DNA from: Rapana venosa
Taxonomy: Eukaryota > Mollusca > Gastropoda > Neogastropoda > Muricidae
Length of the DNA stretch: 64,000 bases
Assembly (NCBI GenBank): GCA_028751875.1
Contig: CM054141.1
Span: 42,357,541 to 42,421,540, forward strand
Reading direction: 5' to 3'
In this document: positions 23,201 to 36,055 of the stretch, piece by piece
Numbering within the stretch: the first letter of the stretch is position 1
Layout: the number at the start of each line of letters is the position of its first letter
Program-made: the position numbers and the translations under genes
Notes under the pieces: generated by a model
What the model was told of the DNA's origin: nothing
The model's database searches: none
What the model saw: only the letters and a program-made list of their open reading frames with translations

Positions 23201-23425
23201 GTATGGGCCAATGGGAGATTAAGTTATCCTTGCGGTGGGCTGGTCCATTCACAAAACCAAACAACTAAACTGAGCAGAAGAAACCACAGTTTTGTTTACG
23301 GGGGATTTGTTCCCCTCTCTAGTGTGGTCGGCGGGAACTATAGGCATCATTTGGGGTGCGCTCTCTCTCTCCTTCCCCCCCTCTCTCTTCTCTCTCTCCT
23401 CTCTCTCTCTCTTCCTCTCTCTCTT

Positions 23426-23837
23426 CAATCTTCATAAATCAATATAGAGAACTGATGTTGATGACCTCAAGTTGCTATGCCCCTTGTGAAGCAAGTACTG
23501 GAGGACGAAGTTCATTTTGTGTTTGCTGTCCAGTATTAGAGGATGCTAGCAATTTTCATTCCCTGTTAAATATATAGACGCCTAATTTTATTAGACTGTT
23601 TACTCATGGCATCAAGTCTCCTGAGTTGTGGGGCAGCCTCACTTATATTTGTGTAAAAGCTTCAAATAAGAAGATATTGTTTACTAGTTTATATTTTTGT
23701 AGCTGATTTTTGTTATACAGTAAATTTTGTCCGTTACTATTGGGCCCCCCCCCCCCCCCCCCCCCCCCCCACCAAAATACTAGTATTCGGTAACCCCTTC
23801 AAAGTAGGCCAAATGGCCTTTTTGTGAATAAATTTTG
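23426..23837 (+). mobile_element. LINE fragment (CT-tail family), copy B, flanked by CT on both sides
   Basis: It begins CAATCTTCATAAATCAATA directly after a (CT)n tract (23362-23425) and ends TTTTTGTGAATAAATTTTG directly before GAGCTCTCTCTGTCTCTC (to about 23870). Remnants of the ORF C terminus include FCVCCPVLEDA. It aligns by eye along its length to copy A at 46.8 kb, with the same start point. A C run of about 26 interrupts it near 23747-23770. Confidence 0.75.
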
Positions 23838-23870
23838 AGCTCTCTCTGTCTCTCTTCTCTCTCCCATTTC

Positions 23871-24704
23871 TCTTTTTACACTTTCTTCGCTAATAAGCCC
23901 CCCCCCCTCCCCCCCCCCACACACCCACACCCTGTATTTATAATCTATTTTTCATTCACATTTACCATTATTTATCATCATCTGTAAGATGTACGAAGAT
24001 GTGCTGAAACTGAACAGTGTTTCATTCACTTTGTAGCAAGCAACAGTGAATCCCGATTTGGTGTCCGAGGCGCAGCATCAGATCTAATGGTTGGAATGAA
24101 AACTAAGTCCTGACACTTCACAGATGCTCTCGCCGTTTCGGTCTTCAATGAAAATAATCATAGATGGCAAGCACCACTGTTTCCACACACACCACTTCAT
24201 CATCATCCCCCTCATCAATATCATCACGAAATCAAATCAACCACCACAACACAACTTTTATCTGTCATGTCGTTTGCTTACTCTAATTATTACACATACT
24301 GAAGTTTGATGCGATGCACGTTACGAGCGTACACATGCAACACAGCATGCATTGCACAAAACAGAGTACGTGTACAGAAAAGCGGCCGCCCCTCGCACCC
24401 CTCCCCCCTCCTCTCTCCTCGATGACCTCAGTCAACCAAGCGCTCCTTTTACACTTGAACAAAAGGGAAACAGACAGACAGACAGACCGACAGACAGAAA
24501 GACAGACGAACCTGTGTGATAGTACAATGGGGCTGTCGATCCCGCAAAAAGCAATCTGACATTCGAAGAAATTCTGATTATTATCGACAAACGCTCCTCT
24601 TATTAGTCACCACTCCTTAAGTCCAAACAGACATGCAGTGTTAAACATAGCACAGGATATTTTTGCTGTTTAAAAACAAACAAAAACCTTGTACAAGTTT
24701 ACCA
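23871..24704. other. Gene-free stretch between LINE fragments
   Basis: C-rich patches near 23899-23920 and CAGA units at 24470-24505. Nothing else recognised. Confidence 0.45.
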
Positions 24705-25120
24705 CAGATACAGACAGACAGAGAGCTCTGAGCTCAGAAAAGATTAAATCATAAAAAGGCCTTTGACCCATACATGAAGGGCGATTGCTGATAAAATCAA
24801 TGATTAATGTTACGAATACACGGTACAACACAGCTGTGACAGATAAAATGTAATACAAATCCACAGAGGGGAAAATAACAACTACAGGGGAGACAAAACA
24901 AAACCAAAATAAGTACAAAACTTATGACATCAAAATGTATATTATTTTAAAGGCTTTGTACAATATAAAGCTAAAGTGCTAATGATAATTATTAGGATTA
25001 CTACATCTAAGGGGTAAGCAGTCTATATAACATTAGACTGGCTAGTATATTTTGCCTGGATATATTTTGCCTTATGTCATAGGAGGCAGGGCAACATAAA
25101 ACAAAATCTACTTCATAGAA
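24705..25120 (-). mobile_element. LINE fragment (CT-tail family), copy D, minus strand
   Basis: On the minus strand it starts right after a (CT)n tract (25121-25149 on the plus strand as GA) with EVDFVLCCPASYDIRQN, the same segment as EVHFVLC...ARQN in copies A and C. It ends CTTCATGTATGGGTCAAAGGCC...TTTAATC, followed by GAGCTCTCTGTCTGTCTGT. The 5' truncation point differs from copies A and B. Confidence 0.7.
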
Positions 25121-25149
25121 GAAGAGAGAGAGGAGAGAGAGAGAGAGAA

Positions 25150-26070
25150 CAAATCCCTTCACCCCAAAAGGGGTAGGCGATCGCGAGAGCTATGGGAAAG
25201 GGCCCCAGAAGACAAACTTCCTTGAAATCGATTCTTGGCAGTAATGACTTGACAAAGATAAAAATTTTATTGTGCCTTTAAAAAAAAAAAGGAACCTGAT
25301 TCCTTTCTAGTAACTCTTTCCTGTTTAATTGCTGTAAACCCCCGCAATATCCCCTTTCAGTTTTCACACCCCTATCTGTGAAAAAAATTGAGTGTACACA
25401 GAAAATAAGAAGGCCAATAGTTCTAAGCTTAAAATCCTGCGGATCACCCGAAATGCACTTTCTCCGCGCCTGGGAACGACTGTGAGGATACATACTAGAC
25501 TAAAAAGGCTTTTGTGCATGACTGTTTTCAGATAACTCACCATACATGCAGCCATACTCCAACTCAATGGATTTTTCTCCTCCTTTAATAATGGAAGATA
25601 CAGATTGTTATGCTAGGAGCTTGTCAAAACGAGGATAATCCTCACATGATAGTTTAAAGCATAACAACATTTTCATGTAGGCTTTGGTACTTTTCTTGCA
25701 TCAATAATTGACAAAGCTTTGAGTGGGCTATGGGCCATAGTCTTGGAATTGATTTTCTCCTTTATCCCCTTCTTTAAAAAAAAATTTTATAGATCTAGTA
25801 CTCAAACCGTTCTAAACCCCCTCATTTCTCGTCGTCTTCTCATTCTCGAACAAAAAATATGCATGCCTTGGGTAAATCAATGCAGGAATACAAGCAATCG
25901 CAGGGTATATTATCAATCTTCCAAAACATTTATCATATAAATTCAGCTTCATGAACTCTCAAAACAAGCATAAAAAAATAACCCCCCCCCCCCCCCCTCC
26001 CCACCATCCCACAGAATTTGAAAAGCAAACCTGAAGATGAAACTTAATGATCTTCAATGCATCGGTGGAG
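25150..26070. other. Gene-free stretch
   Basis: No gene or repeat family recognised; C run at 25982-25999. Confidence 0.4.
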
Positions 26071-26074
26071 GACT

Positions 26075-26310
26075 ACGCTACTTCCAAATGTCCTTCGGAT
26101 GGGGACTTAAACGAGGTCCGGTGCGAACGCACGCGAACATTACGACACGTTAAAACCCTTCCGTTTTTCGTAAGAGTAGGCCATTGCGTGCCGGGGGAAC
26201 GGATGACAAAATTTACAAACTGCAATACACACGGGACTGATGTAAAAAAAAAAAGCACTGAGTCTTATTTCCCTTTCCTCGAATTAAAGAAAGATAATAA
26301 AGATAAGATC
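26075..26310 (+). mobile_element. SINE-like repeat fragment
   Basis: TCCTTCGGATGGGGACTTAAACG, AGGTCCGGTGCGAACGCACGCG and CGTAAGAGTAGGCCATTGCG run in the same order as in the copy at 3075-3255, and both continue into AAAGAA/AATAAA-rich ends. Confidence 0.5.
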
Positions 26311-28232
26311 CCGTGATCCAGGGGTACCCAACCCAAAGCCTGATTTGACTTTTTTTCTATTGAAGAGTGTTGGACACTGCCTGATTTTGGGGGGCATTTA
26401 TTCAGGACTGAATTTTAGGGTTTCAGTCTATCAGCGCTGATTTTTTTAGGGCAGTGACAGCGCGATTGTTGTTTTGGGGGGACAGTATATAGCAAGTTCA
26501 ACCTGCAGAGACCATCTCTCCCCTCTCGAAGCAAGGGGGAGGGTGGCTATATATACGTGTTTACCTCGTGGAGGCTTTCTCCTGAAATGTTACGTGTCAC
26601 CCTCCACACCCGCAAAAACTGGCTGCTATTCTCTAAAGGCGCATGGGTTTGAACGCGGGGGGTAGGACTCTACTGCCAAGTCTAAATAATGGATCTGGTT
26701 TATAGAGACTCATTTTAAAGAGCCTGCAGCGAGTGGAGACAACAACGCCCCAAATTTTAAAAGGGCTCCGAGGCCAAAAGGCCACTTTGAACGACATCTC
26801 AGCGAACCCCCCATTACCGTTAATGTCCAGTACACTGGGCTATTTCCCCCCCTCAAGGGCGCAAGGTTTTTAAACAAGAATAAAGCCTTCGAAAGTTCTA
26901 CCCGAAGCCTTTAATAGATTTCCCGCCTGTACGGATTCTTCTAATAGCCATCAATCCTCAGCCGCGTGGAAGATCACGCTCAAGGAAATATGTTAAAGAG
27001 AGAGAGGAGAGAGAGAGAGAGAGGAGAGAGAGAAGAGAGAGAGAGAGAGAAGAGAGGAGAGAGAGAGCAGACAGACAACAGATAGACAAAAGAAAGAAAG
27101 ACAGAGACAGACAACAGAGTAGAGTCAAAAAGACAAAGACTTGTGTGGGGTGGTGGTAGTTGTGTGTGTGTGTGTGTGTCCCGAAGTAAAGTGCAAGAAC
27201 CCATGGCCAGTACTTTTGTGTGTGTGTATGTTGTGTTATGTACGCTCACTCACACACACATACCATGCCGCGTGTTGTACAAGAGAGCATAGTTGCGTGT
27301 ATACATCTTTTTCTCGCCTCTTTTTTGTTCTCTGGTGGGTCTCTCTCCCTTGTTCTTGAAAAAGAAAAGAAAAAAAATGTACTCCCTCTCTCTTTCTCTT
27401 CGTTTCTCTTTTTTTTTTTTGTTCCCTCAAAGGGTATTTTTAGTGCAGAGGGGAGTGTGGAACAACAAAGGAGAACTGCCTTTATTTACACACATGTACC
27501 CCCGGACTAATTAGCTAGCACCAGTGACAGTTCCGCCTACCGATTTTCATTAGTTTTGTTTTGTTTTCTGTTTGGCGGGAGAGGGGTGGAGGGGAAGTTG
27601 TTAAACTGCATATTTGAAACGACGTTGCATGTGGCCCTGAACGAGGGAAAGAGGGGGAAGTAGGTTCACGCACACGACACGCACGCGTGCGCCGCCGCGC
27701 GCGCACCACCACACACATTTCCACACAACACACACACATTAACGCACCCTTTGAGAATTCTTAACCATTCTTTTCTAAGGTTTCAACCTTTTTTTATTTT
27801 AGCTAGTTTTTGTTTTTTCGAGGGGGGGAAAAAAAAAGGGGAAGAAAGAGAAAAAGAAAAGGAAAGGAGGAGAAGAGGAGGGGAAAAAAGGTCCCAAAGG
27901 CAGAGGACTAAAAAACTTCTGATGAGGGAATGGGACCACAATTGTTTCTTTAAAAGTTTTGTTTGATTTGTTGGTTTGTTGGTTGATTGGTTGGTTAGGG
28001 GGGGGTTTGTTATTTTTATTTTGATTTTATTTATTTATGATTTCGCTGATACCTAGTGATGGTTTAACACCGATAGGGTTTAGTTGGTTTTTATGCTAAC
28101 AATATGTTACGTTTTATTAATTTCTGGTATTTGTTGTTTCCTTGCGTAATGTTAGTCTCAACTTTCACTTGATTTTTTTTTTTTTTTTTTTTTTTCAAGC
28201 AAGGCCCATTAAATTCGCGGTCGGGGGGTCAC
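26311..28232. other. Gene-free stretch with simple repeats
   Basis: GA at 26996-27068, GT at 27159-27180, CG/CA at 27690-27735, GA/G-rich at 27820-27890, T20-type run near 28171-28195. Homopolymer density again suggests imperfect sequence. Confidence 0.4.
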
Positions 28233-28409
28233 ATGGATATCTTAATCATTTCTTCTTGTTCTGATCTAGGTAAGGTCCCAAAGAAAAAAGAACCTCTCCA
28301 ACAGCTGATTGCACCAACAAGCTGCAACAAAGCTAATAGGTGGGTCGCCTTTGACAAAGTGCATAAACCAAGGACCAAAACAGAGCTGTATTATGGAATT
28401 ACTGGATGA
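28233..28409 (+). CDS. Small ORF of 58 codons, unassigned
   Basis: ATG at 28233 to TGA at 28407-28409. The second half is lysine-rich and reads like coding sequence (KVPKKKEPLQQLIAPTS, then RWVAFDKVHKPRTKTELYYG). A TTCTGATCTAG acceptor-like site at 28269 could instead make it the last exon of a longer gene or of a mobile element. No family was recognised. Confidence 0.3.
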   Translation: MDILIISSCSDLGKVPKKKEPLQQLIAPTSCNKANRWVAFDKVHKPRTKTELYYGITG

Positions 28410-29382
28410 CAGTGCTAGGGTGCTTGGCTGCCGTGTGTTTCCATGATTCTGTACTCATGAACACTAGCCACGGATTTACATGATCTTTTAACGCACATAC
28501 TGATTTCTGCTAGTGTATGTATTTAACTCGGAGGGGAAGGAGCAAGGAAACTAACATAAACTCACCAGAAATAGCTGTTTTAATATAAATCAGGCGAGGG
28601 GGGTTGGGGTAAAGGATGGTATATGTAATACAATTTGATGGAAAGAGGAATAAAAGAAGGAGGGAGTATAAAATTGAAAGACACGGAAAGGGAGAAGTCA
28701 CACAAAAACCCACCCTCCACGGTGATCCTATTTTTTTCTTGTTATATGGTTCCCATGTTTTGTGATTGTCCAGTGTTGGGGTTTCGTACAACTAAAAATA
28801 ATTCCATCGATTTTGACAATTTAGGGGGCATCTGCGCCAGGAAGGTTTTGCAACAGTGCAAGCAGTTTATAGGGTAGGTGGCAAGATTTGTAACAGTGGG
28901 TTTTCTAGACCATAAGGGCTTAGCAGACTTTACCACTCTGATATTTGCCGTTTTGTAGTGTACAGATTAAACCGAGAAAGGCTGAATGCACCTCACGTCT
29001 GCAGACCCAAGTGCTTTACCGTCTGCGGTGGGCCATTGACCCAGTTGTCCCAGCGCTGTTCACTGCAGTGCTACAACACCTGCCGATACTGAAATTCAAC
29101 ACTTAACCGACCCACTGAAATTGTCAGTACAAATTATTGTCAACAACAGCCGACTCGATATCATGTGCGACAAACCCAAGTCCCCTGTGTGTTTCCTATG
29201 AACATTCAACAACTGTTTGTTCTCTATCAGTGTGTGTGTATGTGTGTGTGTGTGTGTGTGGTGTGGTAACGCTACTTGGTCGTTGCAAACCCTAATAAAG
29301 GAGGTGACTGGATGGGGGGAAAACACAGCAAACCCCACCTCATTATTGTCAGTGTTTTGCTATTGATCTCCGAAATAAAGAA
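28410..29382. other. Gene-free stretch
   Basis: Nothing recognised except a GT tract at 29230-29262. Confidence 0.4.
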
Positions 29383-29426
<44 letters not shown>

Positions 29427-29457
29427 CCCTCTCTCTCTCTCTCCCCACCTCTCTCAT

Positions 29458-29485
<28 letters not shown>
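29383..29485 (+). repeat. (CT)n(CA)n compound microsatellite
   Basis: CT with a few breaks to 29456, then CA from 29458. Confidence 0.95.
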
Positions 29486-29488
<3 letters not shown>

Positions 29489-29903
29489 TCTCTGTGTCTC
29501 TCCAAGTGTGTGCCAGCCCTGTGTATGTTTGCGATGTGGGAGGGAGGAGAGGGCGAGTGCTGAGTGTGTGCACACTTGCATGTGTGGTGTGTGTGGTGTG
29601 TGTGTGGTGTGTGTCCGCGCGCGCGTGCTTGATGGGAGGGATAGGATCCCTATGTTTTTTGTGTTGGAGTTGGGGGGAGGGGGCGATAAGGAGAGCATAA
29701 ATGTTTTAAATGCGTGAATGAGACTGGTATAGAAACGTTTACCTTGATGCTAAAAATGTATGGCTCTTTGGAATGACTTTCCTTATCACATGACAGAATT
29801 TCAACATGTATAGTCGGCAGATATATTGCCATGAGGAAAGATGTGTACCCCTTTGTCAAAGACCTGTGTAGGCAATGACAATAAACTTTTGTTCCAGTAT
29901 TTA

Positions 29904-29905
<2 letters not shown>

Positions 29906-29969
<64 letters not shown>

Positions 29970-30004
29970 TCTCTCTCTCTCTCTCTCGCTCTCTCTTTCT
30001 CTCT
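29906..30004 (+). repeat. (CT)n of about 98 bp
   Basis: Nearly pure CT following GACAATAAACTTTTGTTCC, which looks like the 3' end of a retroposed sequence. Confidence 0.95.
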
Positions 30005-31194
30005 GTGCAGCTAGTTGGTTTGCTCAACAGAACATAGACCTTTCAGTCATAAAGGCTTCAAATAAAGAACAATTAGTCTCGAGGCCACAATGGAAAAAAA
30101 AAACCCAACCCAAAACAACAACAAAATAAGTCTACTTCTCCCTTTGTCCAAATACTTTATTTTTATTTTTAATTCAGACATAACCGAAGCCATTGACTAC
30201 TTAACAGACAGACTAAACCCAAGTTGATGGATCGGCTTTTCAAAAGCACCCATGCACTACTTCAGCCCTTCACAATAATCAAATGAAAACCTAATGGCCT
30301 GTTTTACTGACAAGTCAACGGAGGAAAATGAAGTGTCTGTTGATAGTGACGAGGAGTACCGTACTGCACCGAATGCGGCGCCACAGAGACATACATACAT
30401 ACCCAAGCACTGATGTACCCCACTGTCAATATCAGCCCATGCTTAACTTGGGGGACGGGGAAGGGGAGGGGCGCGAGAGGGGAATGAAAACTAAAACACA
30501 AAAAATTGTTTCCCATGTTTTGTATTTTTGTTGTTATTTTTGTTTTGTTGTTGTTTGGTTGTGTTTTGTTGTTGTTTGGTTGTGTTTTTTGTTGTTGTTG
30601 GGTTGGTTTTTTTTGGGGGGGCAAGTCCCTTTCATTTGTTTAAAATTTTAAAATGCAATTGAGTTGTCTGGAATGTTCTTGTTTCATTTTTCCTTCTTTT
30701 TTTTTTACTTGGGGAGGGAGGGGAGGGTAGTAAAGGGCTGGGTTTTCTTTTTTTGTGTGTGCAGGAGTTGGGGGTGGGTTGGGGGTGGAGTAATAATGGC
30801 GTTTTTTTGTTTGTTTTGTTTTGAGTTTTGTATTGTTTTATTTTCGAGGGGGGGGGGGGGGGGGGGGGGGGTTGTGCCTTACTTTAAATTCGGGTTGGTC
30901 GTTCGAGGTATCCATCTGTCATAACTCTTGCAGTCTCATGGTATTGCACTAAGGTTTACTTTCGATGATACACAACTTGGATGCCCCCACCCCCTTTATG
31001 TTATGGGAGACAAAATAGTTTGGCAAAGAAGGAAGGCTATTCTGTTGGAAAAAGCAGTGATCATGCCGCAGTAGATCTATACAGACTGTAATACCCAAAT
31101 GGAAAATAACTACTGGTACTACTACAGTAGGCCTATACTACACTACTACTATGCTGGCCTAGCCTAGTACTACTAGTACTACACTCAGGCTGAC
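30005..31194. other. Gene-free stretch
   Basis: GTT/TTG-rich patch at 30527-30610 and a G run of 24 at 30848-30871. A (TAC)n-like patch at 31110-31185 precedes the CpG-rich block. Confidence 0.4.
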
Positions 31195-31260
31195 ATCCAT
31201 CCGCCCCCGCCCCCGCTACTTTATTTGATCCGCTTCTCGCGGATGCGAGAAACTGCGAGC
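31195..31260 (+). promoter_or_regulatory. Candidate CpG-rich promoter with GC boxes
   Basis: The sequence switches abruptly from AT-rich, repeat-like DNA to CpG-rich DNA. Two adjacent CCGCCCCC motifs at 31201-31216 look like Sp1/KLF sites. There is no strong TATA box; TACTTTATTT at about 31217 is only a weak match. A TGACGTT half-CRE lies downstream near 31383. That this block drives the LRR-Ig gene is inference from strand, splice donor and lack of a competing gene. Confidence 0.4.
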
Positions 31261-31509
31261 GGGCGAGCGGCGTGGGCTGGTTGGCCATGACACAAACTCG
31301 CCCAGTCTCGGAGAGCCCTGCCGCTTTCAGCCAGTCGCTGACGACTTCTCAGTTCACTTCGCCTCATTCTCAACTCGCACAGTGACGTTGGATCCGTTTT
31401 ACCGTTTATTTTTAACTTCACCTCTCTACCCTACGTATACTCACACAACCAGCCTGGAAAATTACTCAAAGTTTGGCAACAGATCGCCGAAGATTCAGTG
31501 AAAAGCAAG
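31261..31509 (+). other. Candidate first, non-coding exon
   Basis: The block is CpG-rich, free of simple repeats and ends in AAAGCAAG|gtacgt at 31509/31510, close to the consensus donor. No long plus-strand ORF runs through it, so it would be 5' UTR. The matching acceptor could be 50331 (TCTTTTTGTCAG before ACAGTCAGGATG) or 50051. The exon's 5' edge is not visible in the sequence. Linkage to the LRR-Ig gene about 18.8 kb downstream is inferred. Confidence 0.35.
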
Positions 31510-32107
31510 GTACGTGGAGGTTCCAATCGTGTGTTTCCACAAATGCAGTTTTGAGTGTCACGCACATTTCAGTCGATCGAAGTTGTTCCCTTCATCTGAC
31601 AGTGGTGAGCAGACGACTTCGGACTTGTCGTTAGGAGGTTTGCGTGTGTTGTGTGTGGCAATGTTGTATAAATGACGGGGTTGTGCCGGTAGCTTTTTGC
31701 GCTTTGTAGAATATCTATTTTTCTTTCCGCTCGCTTCATTGTAACTGAACATGAAGTTTGGTAGGACAGGAAAGCAGAGGACATGATTTTTTTTTTATCT
31801 ACGAGCACAAGATGATCGAAGCGATTTCAGTAAAATTATAGTGTCAAGCCCTAGGCATAAAGCAGGCACACTTTTTCGTTAGGCCTAAGTGAGAAAGAAT
31901 GAATCACCACTTACAACTTTGAACTTGTTATGAGAACCTCAGGCTCTAATTTGTGTACTAAAAATGAACTATCATCTAGATCCGACTTTCTCTGTTTCAG
32001 TCTGCCATTGATGACAGGTTAATGACCCGTAACTGACCTATCATACCCAGTTACTTACATGGGTCAACTGGCTTAACACAGGATTTCAAATGCAACAAAA
32101 ACAATAG

Positions 32108-32108
32108 A

Positions 32109-32182
<74 letters not shown>
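32108..32182 (+). repeat. (CT)n
   Basis: CT tract with two CCT/TTC breaks. Confidence 0.95.
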
Positions 32183-32856
32183 ATCTTTCACTCACAATCT
32201 GTCATTCTCCCTCTCTCACACTATACACTGAAAGCAGTGTTCAACTTGGTTTTTCATGTGGACATTTTTGCATCCCTAATCTAATATCTTCCCATTATCT
32301 TAATTCCATACCATTGATCAGATAGAGCCCATATAAATACAATAATTCGAGTTGTCTCAACCTGAAATTGAAGGCTGACAGATAATTTTCTTTAAATATA
32401 AACTGTACATTGGTCAGTATCATGATGTGATATCCAAAACTAAAGAATGAAAATAAAAGGGGGATTTGTCATTGATCTTGACTCAAGTGATAAGTACTAA
32501 AAGTAATAAGGGATCAGTCTTTTTTTCAGGTCAGTTTGGTTCAAGCTATCGCTGTGTATTAACACAATAACAGCTCTATGCCTAACATTTAAGAGGATCC
32601 AGATTTTTCATTGATGAACAATATCAAATAGTTATTCAAATAATTCATTAACTACAGCGTATCATCTCTGACACAACGAAATAGCAAAACACAAGTGAGC
32701 TTTTTGCACCTTGTATAATTGTGTGAGCACAAAAGTAAATATAAAAGTCACACACATCACATACACACAACTCACACACTAACATTCACACACACACACA
32801 TGATCTGATCCCACAGATACATGCATGTTCTGTACCCACACAATGACACGGCCAAG

Positions 32857-32857
<1 letters not shown>

Positions 32858-32929
<72 letters not shown>
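32858..32929 (+). repeat. (CT)n
   Basis: CT tract interrupted once by CTCCTC. Confidence 0.95.
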
Positions 32930-32932
<3 letters not shown>

Positions 32933-34154
32933 GATACACACAATAGGCCTAAACAAGAAAAGGAAAATCACATATACAGAAACACAGTCAATTAAACAAA
33001 AATACTGGCCACATTTAAATTCAAAGATAATAGCATTACCTAAACATCACACCAAAGGGGAATATTACCCCAAAACAAAAATTCAACCATTCCTACTATC
33101 AAGTGTTGGGTGGCTGGCCTATTTTGCATTGTGATGATTCTTACTGGTGTGGAGGTTTCATGTGATCTACACACCATACATTCATTCATTCATATTCTGA
33201 TTCTAATGGAGAAAAGACATGATAAATGCAAGACTTTATAGTGTCATTGAGTTGAGTTCAAGACTTCAAAATTCAGTTGCAGGAAATTTGGCACAGTCGT
33301 AAGAATAGCTTCTTCTGGTCTATCTTTTGCAAGTGCAATTTGAACTCATGATATATAACCTAATGTGCTATATGAAGTGTAAATCACTATGGTATTTGTT
33401 GTGTGCCTAACAATGGCTTGCCCCTCCTAGTGCCCTACTCCTACCTGTACTTTCCCACCCCTTCAAATATACTATATAATTCCATTCTGACACTCCTCAC
33501 TCACAGGCATGCCTCCACAATCAATAATCTCCCATTGGCTTAAAAAAAATGAATGTAATATTTCATGTAAATCTTGTCACCCAACCAGTTACTTCCTTGG
33601 TACTGAAAAACCTCATAATTAATCAGTGGTCATTGCAGTTGTTGACTTCTTGATGGTTGGAGGGCAGTCAGTGACTAAACTTAAAAGCCTGTGCAAACTA
33701 TGGACCCTTCCTGTCCTTTGAAGGAGAGAAGAGAGCTTGGAGGCCAGTCTTGTGTAACACCCTTCTGGTGTCAAAACAAAGGGGCTTCTGCTTGGGTCGG
33801 CAGAAGCGACATTGGTGACGTCAGACCAAGGTGAGAGAGAGAGAGCCAAGCCTGACAACTTGCCGGAAATTGCTCTGACATCAGCCCCTCCTCTCTCCCC
33901 TGGTCCCCCCCCCCCCCCCACCCCCATCCCCTTGCCCTCACGTAGTCCCTCCTTCTTTCCCCTACCCACTCTCTCCCCCTTCTCAAAATGTCTTCTACCC
34001 CCACACAGTCACTGCTACTCCCAAGGTTGACACAGTCCCTACGTCGCTGTGCGCCATGAGCGCTTCCCCGCTTCCCTCTTTCCATTGCCTCCGTTTGTCG
34101 CCACGCTTGAGCTACACTTTTCAATGCTTTTCAGTGCTACAATAGGTGTAAAGC

Positions 34155-34189
<35 letters not shown>

Positions 34190-34455
34190 CGTGCGTGTGT
34201 GTGTGCGTGGTGGAGGGGGGCAAGAGGTTAGCGCCGGTGTACTCTGTTTTCAGTGCTTTTCTGTGTATAAAAACAAAACAAAAACAAACCCCCACCCCCC
34301 AAAAAAACCCTCCTCCCTCTTAAGCTTATATGGTGGGTTGTTTTTTTTTAAGGGATGGGGGAGGGGGGGGGGATGGAAGAGGGGGGGGGGGGGGGGAACC
34401 GGGAGGGATGGAAGAGGGGGGGGGACCGGGAGGGATGGAAGAGGGGGGGGGGGGA
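34155..34455 (+). repeat. (GT)n and poly-G rich block
   Basis: GT/GCGT at 34155-34208; G runs of 9-17 separated by GATGGAAGA and CCGGGAGGGATGG units at 34360-34456, a potential G-quadruplex region. Confidence 0.9.
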
Positions 34456-35392
34456 GGCTGCAAACTCTTAGCGGCAGACCTATGCTGGTTTAGCACTTGG
34501 CACTGTGAAGTGTGTGTGTTGTACAAACATACAACTGTACAGGCAAAATACAAGAGAGTCAAAACATTACTTTCAAGGTGATGTATGCATGCATTAACAG
34601 TTCAGAATCCAGACCACCTCCTCCTATTCCCGTCAGAAAGGTATTGGGGTTACATTGCTTGTGTCGCGCGCGCGAGCGCGCACACACACACACACCTCGC
34701 TCTCTGACTCTGTGCTTGCACTGCTCTCCCTCCCCCCATCCTGCCCCATTCTTTTGGGCTTTACATAATTTATCTAAAATTTTGTATTAATATGTGAGCA
34801 TAATTTTAAATCGTTGTCTTTATAGTATAAACACATTTCTTTAAGCAGAAAGAATCGACACTGACATACGCATGATACAGATTATAATTTTCTCAAGCGC
34901 ATCAAATTACCACAAATCAAACCAAAGTCAACTTACTGTTACCCTGTAGAGAAAACAAATATCTGGATACTGGTGGAGAGAGAGAGAGAGAAAAGAGAGA
35001 GAGAGTGTGTTTTCCAATGTTTCATTTGTACTTTTTAAACGACTGTGATGCACAACAACAGAACAGGGGAGAGAGAGAGAGTGCTAAAATGAGTAAACTA
35101 GTAGCAACGTTACACGTCTGTTGACTAGAATTCTGGTGTGCTGCTTCACAGAAAAGCGAGATGTAATGCAGAAGCAGCGGCCCGTGAGAAAACAAAACAG
35201 GAGGACAAAGAGAGTGGAACGTGGGAGTTGTTAGTACGTGGTATGAGAGTGTAGCAGGCTGTGTATACAACGTGAAAACACTTGTACATTCTTGTGGCGT
35301 TGTTTGGAAGCGCGTTATCGTTGTCATGGATGACCAAACTAGGGTGCGGGTAATTATAAGTTCAGTAAAATTACAGTTCCTGGTAACACCAC

Positions 35393-35395
<3 letters not shown>

Positions 35396-35466
<71 letters not shown>

Positions 35467-35495
35467 TCACACACACACACACACGCGCGCGCGCG
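35396..35495 (+). repeat. (CT)n(CA)n compound microsatellite
   Basis: CT 35396-35443, CA 35444-35485, then CGCGCG. Confidence 0.95.
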
Positions 35496-35793
35496 TTAAA
35501 AGACTGGTTTCAATCCAAAGAGCAGTATTGCGAGACAGACACACACACACGAATAACACAAAACAGCTGTAAGAAAGTTTTACAATTCACAATTGTTCAG
35601 CAACTCGAAGTGTACACAGTCTTTTCTTTAAATGAAAGAGAAAGTGCTGAGCTGTACCGGCTGCAGAATATGCAGCGTGCAAAAAGAAAAGAAAGAAAAA
35701 CAAAATCTTTTGAAGCCAAGCACTTTTAAGCTTAGTTTCAAAGGGATGTAAAGTTTCGTCCTTGCTTTTATGATAATAGTTTGCTGGTGAATT

Positions 35794-35901
<108 letters not shown>

Positions 35902-36055
35902 CCTTGTCAAAACTGCTGCACACGGACACACAATCGAAAGCGTTGATCACAAGATTGTGCTGACGTAAGCTTTTTTCAATGGAAACAAAAGAAAGACAAT
36001 TCATGGAATTGAAACTTCCAACATTTCCCTCATCTCGGTTTCAAGCACAGATTGC

